From Mumia sp050632745 (GTDB taxonomy: Bacteria > Actinomycetota > Actinomycetes > Propionibacteriales > Nocardioidaceae): DNA of 64,000 nucleotides. Shown piece by piece: positions 17,962 through 25,792 of the stretch. The stretch spans positions 682,001 through 746,000 of the forward strand of contig NZ_JBODSD010000001.1 of the NCBI RefSeq assembly GCF_050632745.1, given 5' to 3'. Both the position numbers and the translations under genes were made by a program. Positions within the stretch are counted from its first letter, which is position 1. Each line of letters begins with the position of its first letter. The notes beneath the pieces were generated by a model. The model saw nothing but the letters and a program-made list of their open reading frames with translations, searched no databases and had not been told where the DNA came from.

Positions 17962-18000
17962 CTAGCTGGCAGCCACCTCACATGTCCTGAAGTCACTCAT
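17962..18000 (-). CDS. 12-residue leader-type peptide MSDFRTCEVAAS
   Basis: ATG at 18000, TAG at 17962-17964. The upstream AAGGAGGTGGTCC (ending 18006 on the minus strand) is complementary to the 13-nt 3' tail of 16S rRNA except for one G:U pair, with the core AAGGAGGT ending 10 nt before the ATG. Its codons for E-V-A-A form one arm of the 10-bp helix. Single Cys near the middle. Such a strong site on such a short frame is the signature of a leader peptide, though no amino-acid run points to a sensed substrate. Confidence 0.55.
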   Translation of the reverse strand: MSDFRTCEVAAS

Positions 18001-18032
18001 TCTTCGGACCACCTCCTTCCCGTGTACCCCCG

Positions 18033-18061
18033 ACGGTACGCCGGCTCGTCAAGCGGGCCAA
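18033..18061 (-). promoter_or_regulatory. Promoter of the small transcript
   Basis: On the minus strand TTGGCC (18056-18061), 17-bp spacer, TACCGT (18033-18038). Predicted start near 18026, about 25 nt before the small ORF, just long enough to include its Shine-Dalgarno. Confidence 0.45.
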
Positions 18062-18116
18062 CCCATTATCTGGACCCCTTCCGGAGCGGCGGCTGGTTGC
18101 GGAGGACAATCGGTTC

Positions 18117-19385
18117 GTGGCGGCACGGCGAGGGCTCGGGCGGATCCTCACCGACATCCGCCCTCTGCAGGAGTCGGCCGACTACCGCCGGCTGTGGATC
18201 GGGCAGACCGTGTCGCAGCTCGGGCAGCAGATGGCGACCGTCACGGTGGCCTACCAGATCTTCGTCATCACCGGCTCGCCCTTCGCCGTCGGCGTCGTGG
18301 GGATCGTCGCGCTGGTGCCGCTGGTCGTCCTCGGCCTGTACGGCGGAGCGCTCGTCGACCACTTCGACCGCCGCAAGGTCGCGCTGGTGACGGCACTGGG
18401 TCTGTGGCTCTGCACCGCCGTGCTCCTCGGCCAGGCGCTCCTGGACCTCGAGTCGGTGGCACTGCTGTACGGGGTGGTGGCCGTCCAGTCCGGCCTCTTC
18501 GCGGTCAACAACCCGGCCCGTTCCGCGATCATCCCGCGGCTGGTCCCGGCACACCTGCTCCCCGCGGCGAACGCGCTCGGGATGGCGGCCTTCAACCTCG
18601 GCTTCACCGTCGGGCCGCTGTTGGGCGGTGTCGTGATCGCCTGGGTGGGCGTCGCCGCGACGTACGCGATCGACCTGGTGACGTTCACGGCGGCCGTGTA
18701 CGCGCTGGTGCGGCTGCCGTCGATCCCGCCGCTCGACGCGCCGCCGGGCGTGCCCGGGTTCCGGTCGGTCGTCGAAGGCATCACGTGGCTGCGCAGGGCG
18801 CCGAACCTGCGGATGACGTTCGTGCTCGACCTGTGCGCGATGGTTCTCGCGCAGCCGCGGGCGTTGTTCCCGGCGCTGGCGCTGACCGTCTACGCGGGCG
18901 GGCCGTCAGCGCTCGGGCTGCTGCAGGCGGCGCCGGCGATCGGGTCGCTGGTCGCGTTCGCGCTGTCGGGCTGGATCAGCCGCGTGCACCGGCACGGGGT
19001 CGCGATCCTGGTGGCCGTCCTCGCGTACGGGGCGTCGATCGCGCTGGCCGGGGTGAGCGCGATCGGTGCGCCCGGGGTGATGTGGCTCGTGGTCACGATG
19101 CTGGCGTTCTCCGGCTCGGCCGACATGGTGAGCTCGGCGTACCGGAGCACGATGCTCCAGCAGGCGGCGCCGGACGCGCTGCGCGGCCGGCTGCAGGGGG
19201 TGTTCACGGTCGTGGTGGCCGGCGGTCCGCGCCTCGGCGACTTCCTCGCCGGGTCGGTCGCCGAGCTCACCACGACCGGGATGGCGATGCTCTACGGCGG
19301 GGTGGCGTGCATCGTGGGGGCGTCGGTCGCCGTCGCTCTCCAGCGCGGCTTCCTCTCCTACGACGCACGTCACCCGCGTCCGTAG
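18117..19385 (+). CDS. MFS exporter, EntS/DHA3-like
   Basis: 422 residues with 12 predicted membrane helices. The N-terminal pattern QESADYRRLWIGQTVSQLGQ and the loop between helices 2 and 3 (DHFDRRKVALVTALGLWL) are typical of the DHA3/EntS group, which exports siderophores or macrolide-like drugs. GTG 18117 was chosen as the first start preceding that block. The PadR gene converges directly behind it (stops adjacent), a common regulator-transporter pairing. Substrate unknown. Confidence 0.88.
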   Translation: MAARRGLGRILTDIRPLQESADYRRLWIGQTVSQLGQQMATVTVAYQIFVITGSPFAVGVVGIVALVPLVVLGLYGGALVDHFDRRKVALVTALGLWLCTAVLLGQALLDLESVALLYGVVAVQSGLFAVNNPARSAIIPRLVPAHLLPAANALGMAAFNLGFTVGPLLGGVVIAWVGVAATYAIDLVTFTAAVYALVRLPSIPPLDAPPGVPGFRSVVEGITWLRRAPNLRMTFVLDLCAMVLAQPRALFPALALTVYAGGPSALGLLQAAPAIGSLVAFALSGWISRVHRHGVAILVAVLAYGASIALAGVSAIGAPGVMWLVVTMLAFSGSADMVSSAYRSTMLQQAAPDALRGRLQGVFTVVVAGGPRLGDFLAGSVAELTTTGMAMLYGGVACIVGASVAVALQRGFLSYDARHPRP

Positions 19386-19997
19386 TCACTCGGCCAGCAG
19401 GCCGTAGAGCCTGCGGCGCGCCTCGTCGAGGATCTCGGTGGCCCGCTCGCGCTGGTCGTCCGAGCCGTCCTCGGCGAGCTGCCGTGCGGCCCGGACGAGC
19501 TTGCGGGCGCTGGAGTGCAGCTCCTCGTGGCTCGGCGAGCCGGGACGGGTGCTCTCCCACGCCTGCGCGACCTCGTCGGCGCGGTCGGCGAGGTAGGCGG
19601 TGCCGCTCTCGGTGATCCGGAACTGCGTGGCCTCCTCGTCGACGGGCTCGACGAGACCGTCCTCGGTCAGGCGCCGCAGCACGGGGTAGATGGATCCGGG
19701 GCTGGGGCGCCACCTGCCGTCGGTGCGCTCACCGAAGGCGTTGATGAGGCCGTAGCCGTTGGTCGGGTTCTCGGCGATGACCGACAGCGCGGCGAGGCGC
19801 ACCGCACCTCGTCGGGCACGGCCCCCGCCGCGGCGACGCTCGCCGAAGCCGGGCCCGAAGCCGGGGCCGAAGTCGGGACCCATGCCGGGTCCGCGGCCGT
19901 GCCCGCGCCCTCGGGGGTCGCGGCGGCCCGGGCGGGGCCGTCGTCGACCGGAGGTCGGGTCGAACGTCTCTCGGGGATCGAAGTCTGGGGTACGCAT
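19386..19997 (-). CDS. PadR-family transcriptional regulator
   Basis: 203 residues. An N-terminal tail of about 60 residues rich in Arg, Gly and Pro (RRPRPGRRDPRGRGHGRG) precedes the PadR winged helix (LAALSVIAENPTNGYGLIN ... PSPGSIYPVLRRLTEDGLVE) and a C-terminal helical dimerisation segment. AAAGGA lies before the ATG. Its own promoter has three TCGCGAT boxes, so autoregulation is likely; the convergent MFS exporter is a plausible second target. Confidence 0.9.
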   Translation of the reverse strand: MRTPDFDPRETFDPTSGRRRPRPGRRDPRGRGHGRGPGMGPDFGPGFGPGFGERRRGGGRARRGAVRLAALSVIAENPTNGYGLINAFGERTDGRWRPSPGSIYPVLRRLTEDGLVEPVDEEATQFRITESGTAYLADRADEVAQAWESTRPGSPSHEELHSSARKLVRAARQLAEDGSDDQRERATEILDEARRRLYGLLAE

Positions 19998-20047
19998 GAA
20001 GGGCGTCCTTTCGTCGGTATGTCGGGTGGTGGCGAGTGTCCGTCACC

Positions 20048-20102
20048 TCGCGATCGAATCTCGCGATACCTCGATGATAGATCGCGATATATCGTTACGC
20101 AA
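20048..20102 (-). promoter_or_regulatory. padR promoter with TCGCGAT operator boxes
   Basis: On the minus strand TTGCGT (20097-20102), exactly 17 bp, TATCAT (20074-20079), one of the best promoters in the window. TCGCGAT occurs at 20048-20054, 20061-20067 and 20082-20088; the last sits in the spacer next to the perfect palindrome CGATATATCG (20085-20094), the others downstream of the -10. This fits repression by the PadR protein. Confidence 0.65.
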
Positions 20103-20156
20103 CCCAGGCCGATCCCTGTGACGCGACTTACGATGAGGAGAGCGTGAGTCCAGGGG

Positions 20157-21110
20157 GTGGCACGGGTGCCCGGAGGGGAGCAACCTCGACTGCCGCTGGT
20201 GCACGTGATCGCCCACGACGGCTCCGAGGCCGCGCACCTCGCGTACGACCGGGTCCGGACGTTCACCGAGGAGACCGTGGTCATCTTCCGTGCGGCGACA
20301 CCACCACCTGACGAGGACGTCGCCGAGGCCGTCGAGGAGCCGGTGTCGGCGCTCACGGTCGACCGGATCCTCCGCAAGGCGCGCGACGTGCGGGCCCCGT
20401 ACGTCACGATCCCGTCGTCGTTGTTCTCCGCGGAGCGGATCCTGCTCTCCAGCGTCGACGCCGTCGCCCGTCTCGCGACCGACGCGTGGCCCGCGGTCGC
20501 CGTCCAGGCCCTTCGGGGGGCGCCGCGTCACTCGGTGGGCAAGGTGCTCGTCGTGGCGAGCCACGGCCAGTCCTCGGGAGCACTGCTGCTCGTCGCGACG
20601 CTCGCCGCGCTGCTCAACGGGGCCACCCTCACGAAGCTCGTGGTCGGGGGACGAGCCGACGAGCGGGTACGACCGGGCGTCCGGGGTGCGGACGCCGACC
20701 TGGCGGCGGTCCTGCGGGACAAGTACGAGCTGCCCACCGACTACGTGCGGCTTCCCGAGCGGATCGGGTCCCTGGAGCTCGAGCGCGCCGCCGCCGAGGT
20801 GCGGGCGGACCTCGTCGTGACCGGGCTCGGCCGACTCGGTCCCGGGCTCTCGCACCGCGACCTCACCCGAGAGGGCCGACGGCGCCTCCTCGCCGGCCCG
20901 CTCCGGGTCGAGCACAGCGTGCTCCGCTCGGGCGACACCGACGCCGTGCTGGTCCTCGACGCCGCCCGGTTCCGCCGCCGTACGGCGGTCCAGGGGGCAG
21001 CGTCAGCGGGGCTGGGCGACTACTTCGTGGGGAACCTCGAGCGATTCGACGAGGTGGTCCGACACGCGCGTCAGGCGAGGAACCACGCCGCGGAGTTCGG
21101 CAGGAGCTGA
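20157..21110 (+). CDS. Unrecognised protein with a universal-stress-protein-like half
   Basis: 317 residues, not recognised. The second half (about residues 120-260: VGKVLVVASHGQSSGALLLV, ... ADLVVTGLGRLGPGL) alternates strands and helices as in a Usp/Rossmann-like domain, but the ATP-binding G-2x-G-9x-G(S/T) motif is not clean. No signal peptide or membrane segment. GTG 20157 is the first start; GTG 20166 is possible. Its 3' end overlaps the GH13 gene on the other strand by 40 bp. Possible role with nucleotide or stress binding is inference only. Confidence 0.6.
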   Translation: MARVPGGEQPRLPLVHVIAHDGSEAAHLAYDRVRTFTEETVVIFRAATPPPDEDVAEAVEEPVSALTVDRILRKARDVRAPYVTIPSSLFSAERILLSSVDAVARLATDAWPAVAVQALRGAPRHSVGKVLVVASHGQSSGALLLVATLAALLNGATLTKLVVGGRADERVRPGVRGADADLAAVLRDKYELPTDYVRLPERIGSLELERAAAEVRADLVVTGLGRLGPGLSHRDLTREGRRRLLAGPLRVEHSVLRSGDTDAVLVLDAARFRRRTAVQGAASAGLGDYFVGNLERFDEVVRHARQARNHAAEFGRS

Positions 21111-22687
21111 CCGCCGTGCTCGGAGAGCGCGGCGGAGAGCACGACCGGCTCCCCGAGGTCGTCCACGGCATGGTCGGTCGTGCCGCAGTTGACGACGCAC
21201 ACCAGACCCGGGGCGCCGTCGACGCCGTCGCGGCGGAACGCCACCACGTCGTCGCCGCGCTCGAGCATCGTGATCGTCTGCGACAGCTCCCCGACGAGAC
21301 TCCTCCGGCGCGCCACCGCGTAGCGGAGGAAGGCGAGCGTGGAGTACGGGTCGCCCGTCTCGTGGTCGACCGTGTAGTCGCGGAACCATGCCGGCTGCGG
21401 GAGCCACGTGCGTACCTCGCCGGGAGCGCCGGGGGAGAACCCGAACGGCGGCTCCGAGCCCGACCACGGGAGCGGGACCCGGCAGCCGTCGCGGCCGACG
21501 CCGCCGCCGCGCAGCCACGTCGGGTCCTGCCGGTCCTCCGGGGCGACGTCGACCTGGGGCAGGCCGAGCTCCTCACCCTGGTAGACGTAGGCCGACCCGG
21601 GGAGGGCGAGCATCGTCAGCATCGACGCCTTCGCGCGCGAGAGACCGAGGTCGCCTCCGCCGTAGTGTGTCACCGTGCGGACGACGTCGTGGTTGGAGAG
21701 CACCCACGTCGGGGTGGCGCCCACGGGGGCGACGGCGGCGTACGACTCGTCGATGACGCGTCGCAGCGCGGGCGCCGAGAACGGCGTCGAGAGCCAGTGG
21801 AAGTTGAAGACCTGGTGCATCTCGTCCGGGCGGACGTAGCGGGCCATCGACTCGGCCGAGCCGACCCACGCCTCACCGATCATCATCCGGTCGCCGGGGT
21901 AGGAGTCGAGGACCTTGCGCCAGCGACGGTAGACGTCGTGCACCCCGGGCTGGTCCCAGTAGGGGCGGTCCCACTGGGACATCGTGGCGTCCAGGGTCTC
22001 GCCGCCGGGGCCGATCCCTTCGACGTCGGGTAGGCCGGACGCCTTGAACAGGCCGTGCGCGACGTCGACGCGGAAGCCGTCGACGCCCCGGTCCAGCCAG
22101 AACCGCAGGATCGACTCGAACTCGTCGCCGACCTCGGCGTCGTCCCAGTTGAGGTCGGGCTGGCTGGCGTCGAAGAGGTGGAGGTACCACTGGCCGTCGG
22201 GCACCTGCGACCACGCGGGACCGCCGAAGACCGACTGCCAGTTGTTGGGCGGCAGCGAGCCGTCGGGGCCGCGGCCGTCGCGGAAGATGTAGCGCCCGCG
22301 CTCGGGACTCCCGGGTCCCGCCGCCACGGCCTCCTCGAACCAGGGGTGGGCGGCGGCGGTGTGGTTGGGGACGAGGTCCACGATCACCTTGAGCCCGCGC
22401 TCGTGCGCCCCGGCGAGCATCTCGTCGAAGTCCGCGAGCGTGCCGAACAGCGGGTCGACGTCGCGGTAGTCGGAGACGTCGTAGCCGTGGTCGGCCTGCG
22501 GTGAGCGGTAGAACGGCGTCAGCCAGAGGGCATCGACGTTGAGGCTCTCGAGGTAGTCGAGCCGGGACGTGATCCCTGCGAGGTCGCCGATCCCGTCACC
22601 GTTGCCGTCGGCGAACGAGCGGACGTAGATCTGGTAGCAGACGGCGTCGCGCCACCAGGGCGCGACGGAGTCCGAGGAATAGGTCAC
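21071..22687 (-). CDS. GH13 alpha-glucosidase / oligo-1,6-glucosidase family
   Basis: 538 residues, retaining glycoside hydrolase acting on alpha-glucosides. N-terminal WWRDAVCYQIYVRSFADGNG is typical; catalytic nucleophile Asp in DGFRVDVAHG (about residue 205), acid/base Glu in MMIGEAWV (about 270) and transition-state Asp in VLSNHDVV (about 332) are all present, as is the QGEELGLP block. GTG 22687 is the start, with GGAGGA 8 nt upstream. No signal peptide, so cytoplasmic. Confidence 0.93.
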   Translation of the reverse strand: MTYSSDSVAPWWRDAVCYQIYVRSFADGNGDGIGDLAGITSRLDYLESLNVDALWLTPFYRSPQADHGYDVSDYRDVDPLFGTLADFDEMLAGAHERGLKVIVDLVPNHTAAAHPWFEEAVAAGPGSPERGRYIFRDGRGPDGSLPPNNWQSVFGGPAWSQVPDGQWYLHLFDASQPDLNWDDAEVGDEFESILRFWLDRGVDGFRVDVAHGLFKASGLPDVEGIGPGGETLDATMSQWDRPYWDQPGVHDVYRRWRKVLDSYPGDRMMIGEAWVGSAESMARYVRPDEMHQVFNFHWLSTPFSAPALRRVIDESYAAVAPVGATPTWVLSNHDVVRTVTHYGGGDLGLSRAKASMLTMLALPGSAYVYQGEELGLPQVDVAPEDRQDPTWLRGGGVGRDGCRVPLPWSGSEPPFGFSPGAPGEVRTWLPQPAWFRDYTVDHETGDPYSTLAFLRYAVARRRSLVGELSQTITMLERGDDVVAFRRDGVDGAPGLVCVVNCGTTDHAVDDLGEPVVLSAALSEHGGQLLPNSAAWFLA

Positions 22688-22783
22688 GAGTGGGTTCCTC
22701 CGGAGGGCGGCGGTCGTCTCCGCGGCCCGCGTCGGTTGCGAGCACGACCCCTCCAGTCTAGGTGCCGGAGGAAACGCGCGCCG

Positions 22784-23515
22784 TCAGCGGAAGTCGGTGA
22801 TGTCGATCGCGATCCAGGTCTGCTCCGCCCGGGCGACGAGGGTGCCGTCGAGGGTGTAGAGCGCCGTCCCGGTGCGGTGCTTGCGGCCGTCGACGCCCCG
22901 CTTGGTGCCGACCGCGACGTACTCCCGGCCGGCACTCACCGGGGACAAGATCTGCCCGGTCATGCGGCCGAGGACCATCGGCGTCGCGTCGATGTCGGCA
23001 GCCCATCCGCCCGGGCAGTCGATCGCCGCCCAGGTGACCTCCGGCCCGAGGTGCCCGTCGGCGTCGGCGAAGGCGCCGTGGGCCGTCCAGGTCGCCGCGA
23101 CCGTCGCCGGGAAGGCGGGATCGTCGACCGGCCCGGTGAACACCAGCAGTCCGTCGCCCGGCGTCCGCGCCGTGCCGCAGGTGAAGCAGTGCGGGAACGG
23201 GTGCTCGACGCGACCGGCGTACGCCTCGTAACCCTTGCGGGCGAGGTCCTCGCCGACGAACGGCGCCGGGTCGACGTCGAACACGCCCGGGGCCGCCTCC
23301 GCCACGACGGTCGCACCGTCGGCCAGGACCGACCTGGTGCCGTCGAGGGCGAGGTCGAGCGGGACCTCCAGCGGCGGTGGGACCCGCAGGGTCGAGGTCA
23401 CGGCGTCGCCACCGGCGGCCTCGGCCACGGGACGGGCGACCAGGCCCGCGACGTAGCCGCCGTTGCCGGAGCGGTCGGGTCCGTTGAACTGCCGGGCGAT
23501 CGTCGTGGTGCTCAT
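22784..23515 (-). CDS. Hotdog-fold thioesterase-like protein
   Basis: 243 residues with two hotdog-like halves joined by a PFPHCFTCGTAR stretch. The pattern RSGNGGYVAGLVARPV near the N-terminus and GMTGQI/LGRMTGQILSPV later recall acyl-CoA thioesterase/PaaI-like proteins seen in actinobacteria. Substrate unknown; catalytic residues not certain. Stands alone between the GH13 gene and the photolyase gene, all on the minus strand. Confidence 0.65.
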   Translation of the reverse strand: MSTTTIARQFNGPDRSGNGGYVAGLVARPVAEAAGGDAVTSTLRVPPPLEVPLDLALDGTRSVLADGATVVAEAAPGVFDVDPAPFVGEDLARKGYEAYAGRVEHPFPHCFTCGTARTPGDGLLVFTGPVDDPAFPATVAATWTAHGAFADADGHLGPEVTWAAIDCPGGWAADIDATPMVLGRMTGQILSPVSAGREYVAVGTKRGVDGRKHRTGTALYTLDGTLVARAEQTWIAIDITDFR

Positions 23516-23558
23516 GCGGCCACGCTCTCATGCCGGACGGACGCGAGGGACCGCGGTG

Positions 23559-24905
23559 TCAGCGGATCGCCTCGTACCGGCGCAGGGCCTCGCGGCGTTC
23601 GGCGTCGTGGTCGACCAGCGGCGGCGGGTAGCCCGCCGGCGGGTCCGGCAGGAGCCACGGCTCGTGCACCGCCGGTGCCGCGACGTCGGCGAGCTCGGGC
23701 ACCCAGCGGCGTACGTAGGTGCCGTCCGGGTCGAACCTGCGGCCCTGCGCGACAGGGTTGAAGATCCGGAAGTACGGCGCCGCGTCCGTCCCGCACCCGG
23801 CCACCCACTGCCAGCCGTGCTGGTTGGACGCGAGGTCGAAGTCGACCAGGTGCGCGGCGAAGTGGCGTGCGCCGTGCTGCCACTCGAGGTGGAGGTCCTT
23901 CACCAGGAAGCTCGCCACGATCATCCGCAGGCGGTTGTGCATCCAGCCCTCGGCGAGGAGCTGGCGCATCCCTGCGTCGACGATCGGGATCCCCGTACGC
24001 CCCTGCTGCCAGGCCTCGAGGTCGCCCCCGGGCCGGTCGTACTGCATCGACGCGAACGCGGGCGCGTAGTAGTCCCACGCCGAGTCCGGACGCTGGTCGA
24101 GCACGTCGGCGTAGAACTCGCGGAACGCCAGCTCGCGCCGGTAGGCCTCCGCCCCCGCGCCCGCGCCGAGGTCGGCGAGGAGCGTCCGCGGGTGGATCTC
24201 GCCCCAGCGCAGGTGCACCGACATCCGCGAGGTCCGGTCCTCGCCCGGCAGGTCGCGCTGCCTCCCGTAGTCGTCGAGGTCCTCGGCGACGAAGGCGCGC
24301 CATCGTCGCCGCGCGGACGCCTCACCGGGGGTCGGCAGTGCCAGGCCGTCCGGAACCGCCACCTCCGGGATCCGGTGGGTGCGGCCGCCGGGCGACAGCC
24401 AGGGGACGGCGCGGATCCCGGGCGCGGGATCGCGCCAGCCGTGCGCCCGCCAGGCGGCGTAGTACGGCGTGAACACCCGGTAGCGGCCCCCGTCCCCCTT
24501 GGTCACCCGGCCCGGGGCGACCGCGTACGGAGACCCGGTCCGCACCAGCGGGACGCCGTGGGCGGCGAGCGCCTCGCCCACCTCCGCGTCGCGCCGGCGT
24601 CCGTACGGCGTGTGGTCGCCCGCCACGTGGACGCTCGCCGCGCCCACCTGTCGCGCGGCCCGGACGACCTCCGTGGCCGGGTCGCCACGGACGACGTGGA
24701 GCCCGGCGTCTCCCAGGCGCGCAGAGAGGTCGCTCAAGGACCCGGCGAGGTACGCGCGCCGGGCCGGCGGAGCCGCGTCCCACAGCCTCGGGTCCAGGAC
24801 GAAGAGGGGTACGACGCCGTCCCCGCCGGCGTCCACGGCGTCGCGGAGCGCGGGGTTGTCGCCGAGGCGCAGGTCCCGGCGGAACCACATCAGCGAGGTC
24901 GGCAT
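23559..24905 (-). CDS. phr: Deoxyribodipyrimidine photolyase (class I)
   Basis: 448 residues. N-terminal antenna-binding domain begins LMWFRRDLRLGDNPALRDAV; the C-terminal FAD domain has the block HLVDFDLASNQHGWQWVAGC followed by DAAPYFRIFNPVAQG. Repairs UV-made cyclobutane dimers with blue light. ATG 24905 begins the conserved N-terminus; a longer frame upstream overlaps the divergent regulator and is not credible. Confidence 0.94.
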   Translation of the reverse strand: MPTSLMWFRRDLRLGDNPALRDAVDAGGDGVVPLFVLDPRLWDAAPPARRAYLAGSLSDLSARLGDAGLHVVRGDPATEVVRAARQVGAASVHVAGDHTPYGRRRDAEVGEALAAHGVPLVRTGSPYAVAPGRVTKGDGGRYRVFTPYYAAWRAHGWRDPAPGIRAVPWLSPGGRTHRIPEVAVPDGLALPTPGEASARRRWRAFVAEDLDDYGRQRDLPGEDRTSRMSVHLRWGEIHPRTLLADLGAGAGAEAYRRELAFREFYADVLDQRPDSAWDYYAPAFASMQYDRPGGDLEAWQQGRTGIPIVDAGMRQLLAEGWMHNRLRMIVASFLVKDLHLEWQHGARHFAAHLVDFDLASNQHGWQWVAGCGTDAAPYFRIFNPVAQGRRFDPDGTYVRRWVPELADVAAPAVHEPWLLPDPPAGYPPPLVDHDAERREALRRYEAIR

Positions 24906-24947
24906 CCGCCCATCATCGACGGTGCACGAGCTGTCCGTCCGATCTGG

Positions 24948-24953
24948 AACAAT
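24948..24953 (+). promoter_or_regulatory. -10-like element of the IdeR/DtxR-family gene
   Basis: AACAAT followed by 7 nt and the GTG at 24961. This favours a leaderless mRNA starting at the GTG and matches the family N-terminus better than the in-frame ATG at 24952. Confidence 0.35.
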
Positions 24954-24960
24954 GGAGCAC

Positions 24961-25662
24961 GTGAGCGACCTGATCGACACCACCGAGATGTACCTCCGGA
25001 CCATCTACGAGCTCGAGGAGGAGGGGATCGTCCCCCTCCGCGCACGCATCGCCGAGCGGCTGCACCAGAGCGGCCCGACGGTCAGCCAGACCGTCGCCCG
25101 GATGGAGCGCGACGGGCTGCTCACTGTCGAGGGGGACCGCCACCTCGAGCTGTCGGACCAGGGACGCGCCCTCGCGACGCGGGTCATGCGCAAGCACCGC
25201 CTCGCCGAGCGGCTCCTCACCGACGTGATCGGGCTCGAGATCGAGTACGTCCACGAGGAGGCGTGCCGTTGGGAGCACGTCATCTCCGAGCAGGTCGAGC
25301 GCAAGCTCGTCGACCTGCTGGAGCACCCGACCGAGTCCCCGTACGGCACCCCGATCCCCGGTCTCGGCGAGCTCGGCGAGGCCGAGGCTCCCGACGAGGC
25401 GTTCCTCGGCGCCGGCGTCATGCACCTGACGGCCGCGCTGTCGACCAACGGCGACGCGTCGCGCCTGCTCGTGCGCCGCATCGGCGAGGAGCTCCAGAAG
25501 GACACGACCGCGATGTCGGTCCTGCGCCGCGTCGGGGTCCTGCCCGGCAACGACGTGCTCGTCTCGGCCGCGCCCGACGGTGGGGTCGTGGTCGCACGGG
25601 GCGGGGAGACCGCGGAGATCGACGCCGAGGCTGCCAGCCACATCTTCGTGTCGCGCCCCTGA
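24961..25662 (+). CDS. ideR: Iron-dependent repressor of the IdeR/DtxR family
   Basis: 233 residues, near the 230 of IdeR. Domain 1 is the winged helix (RIAERLHQSGPTVSQTVARM), domain 2 the metal/dimer domain, domain 3 the SH3-like C-terminus. Metal ligands fit DtxR numbering: Met10 in DTTEM, and Cys102/Glu105/His106 in EACRWEHV; ancillary His79 in RKHRLAERL. The C-terminal SH3 domain speaks for IdeR over MntR. Represses iron uptake and storage genes when Fe(II) is bound. Divergent from phr. Confidence 0.9.
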   Translation: MSDLIDTTEMYLRTIYELEEEGIVPLRARIAERLHQSGPTVSQTVARMERDGLLTVEGDRHLELSDQGRALATRVMRKHRLAERLLTDVIGLEIEYVHEEACRWEHVISEQVERKLVDLLEHPTESPYGTPIPGLGELGEAEAPDEAFLGAGVMHLTAALSTNGDASRLLVRRIGEELQKDTTAMSVLRRVGVLPGNDVLVSAAPDGGVVVARGGETAEIDAEAASHIFVSRP

Positions 25663-25792
25663 CGTCCCTGCGACGCCCGACGGTCGACCCGCGGGGAGGA
25701 CAACTCCGAAGCGGCGCGACCCCGGGTGTTGTTGCATGGTGCTCAGGAGGTCGGCGGACGTCACTGTCGGCGGACGACCAGGGGGGACGTCG

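Larger units (their letters stand above)
17845..18026 (-). ncRNA. Short structured transcript or attenuating leader upstream of map
   Basis: Predicted RNA of about 180 nt between a promoter-like pair (18033-18061) and an intrinsic terminator (17848-17909). It contains a 12-codon ORF with an extreme Shine-Dalgarno, then a perfect 10-bp helix (17911-17920 with 17968-17977) enclosing a perfect 8-bp helix (17933-17940 with 17953-17960). The 10-bp helix starts inside the last codons of the small ORF, so translation would open it. It could be an independent small RNA or a leader that controls readthrough into map 39 nt beyond the terminator. I do not recognise the family. This stretch plus the adjacent promoters fills the 310-bp gap 17807-18116. 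Confidence 0.6.
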
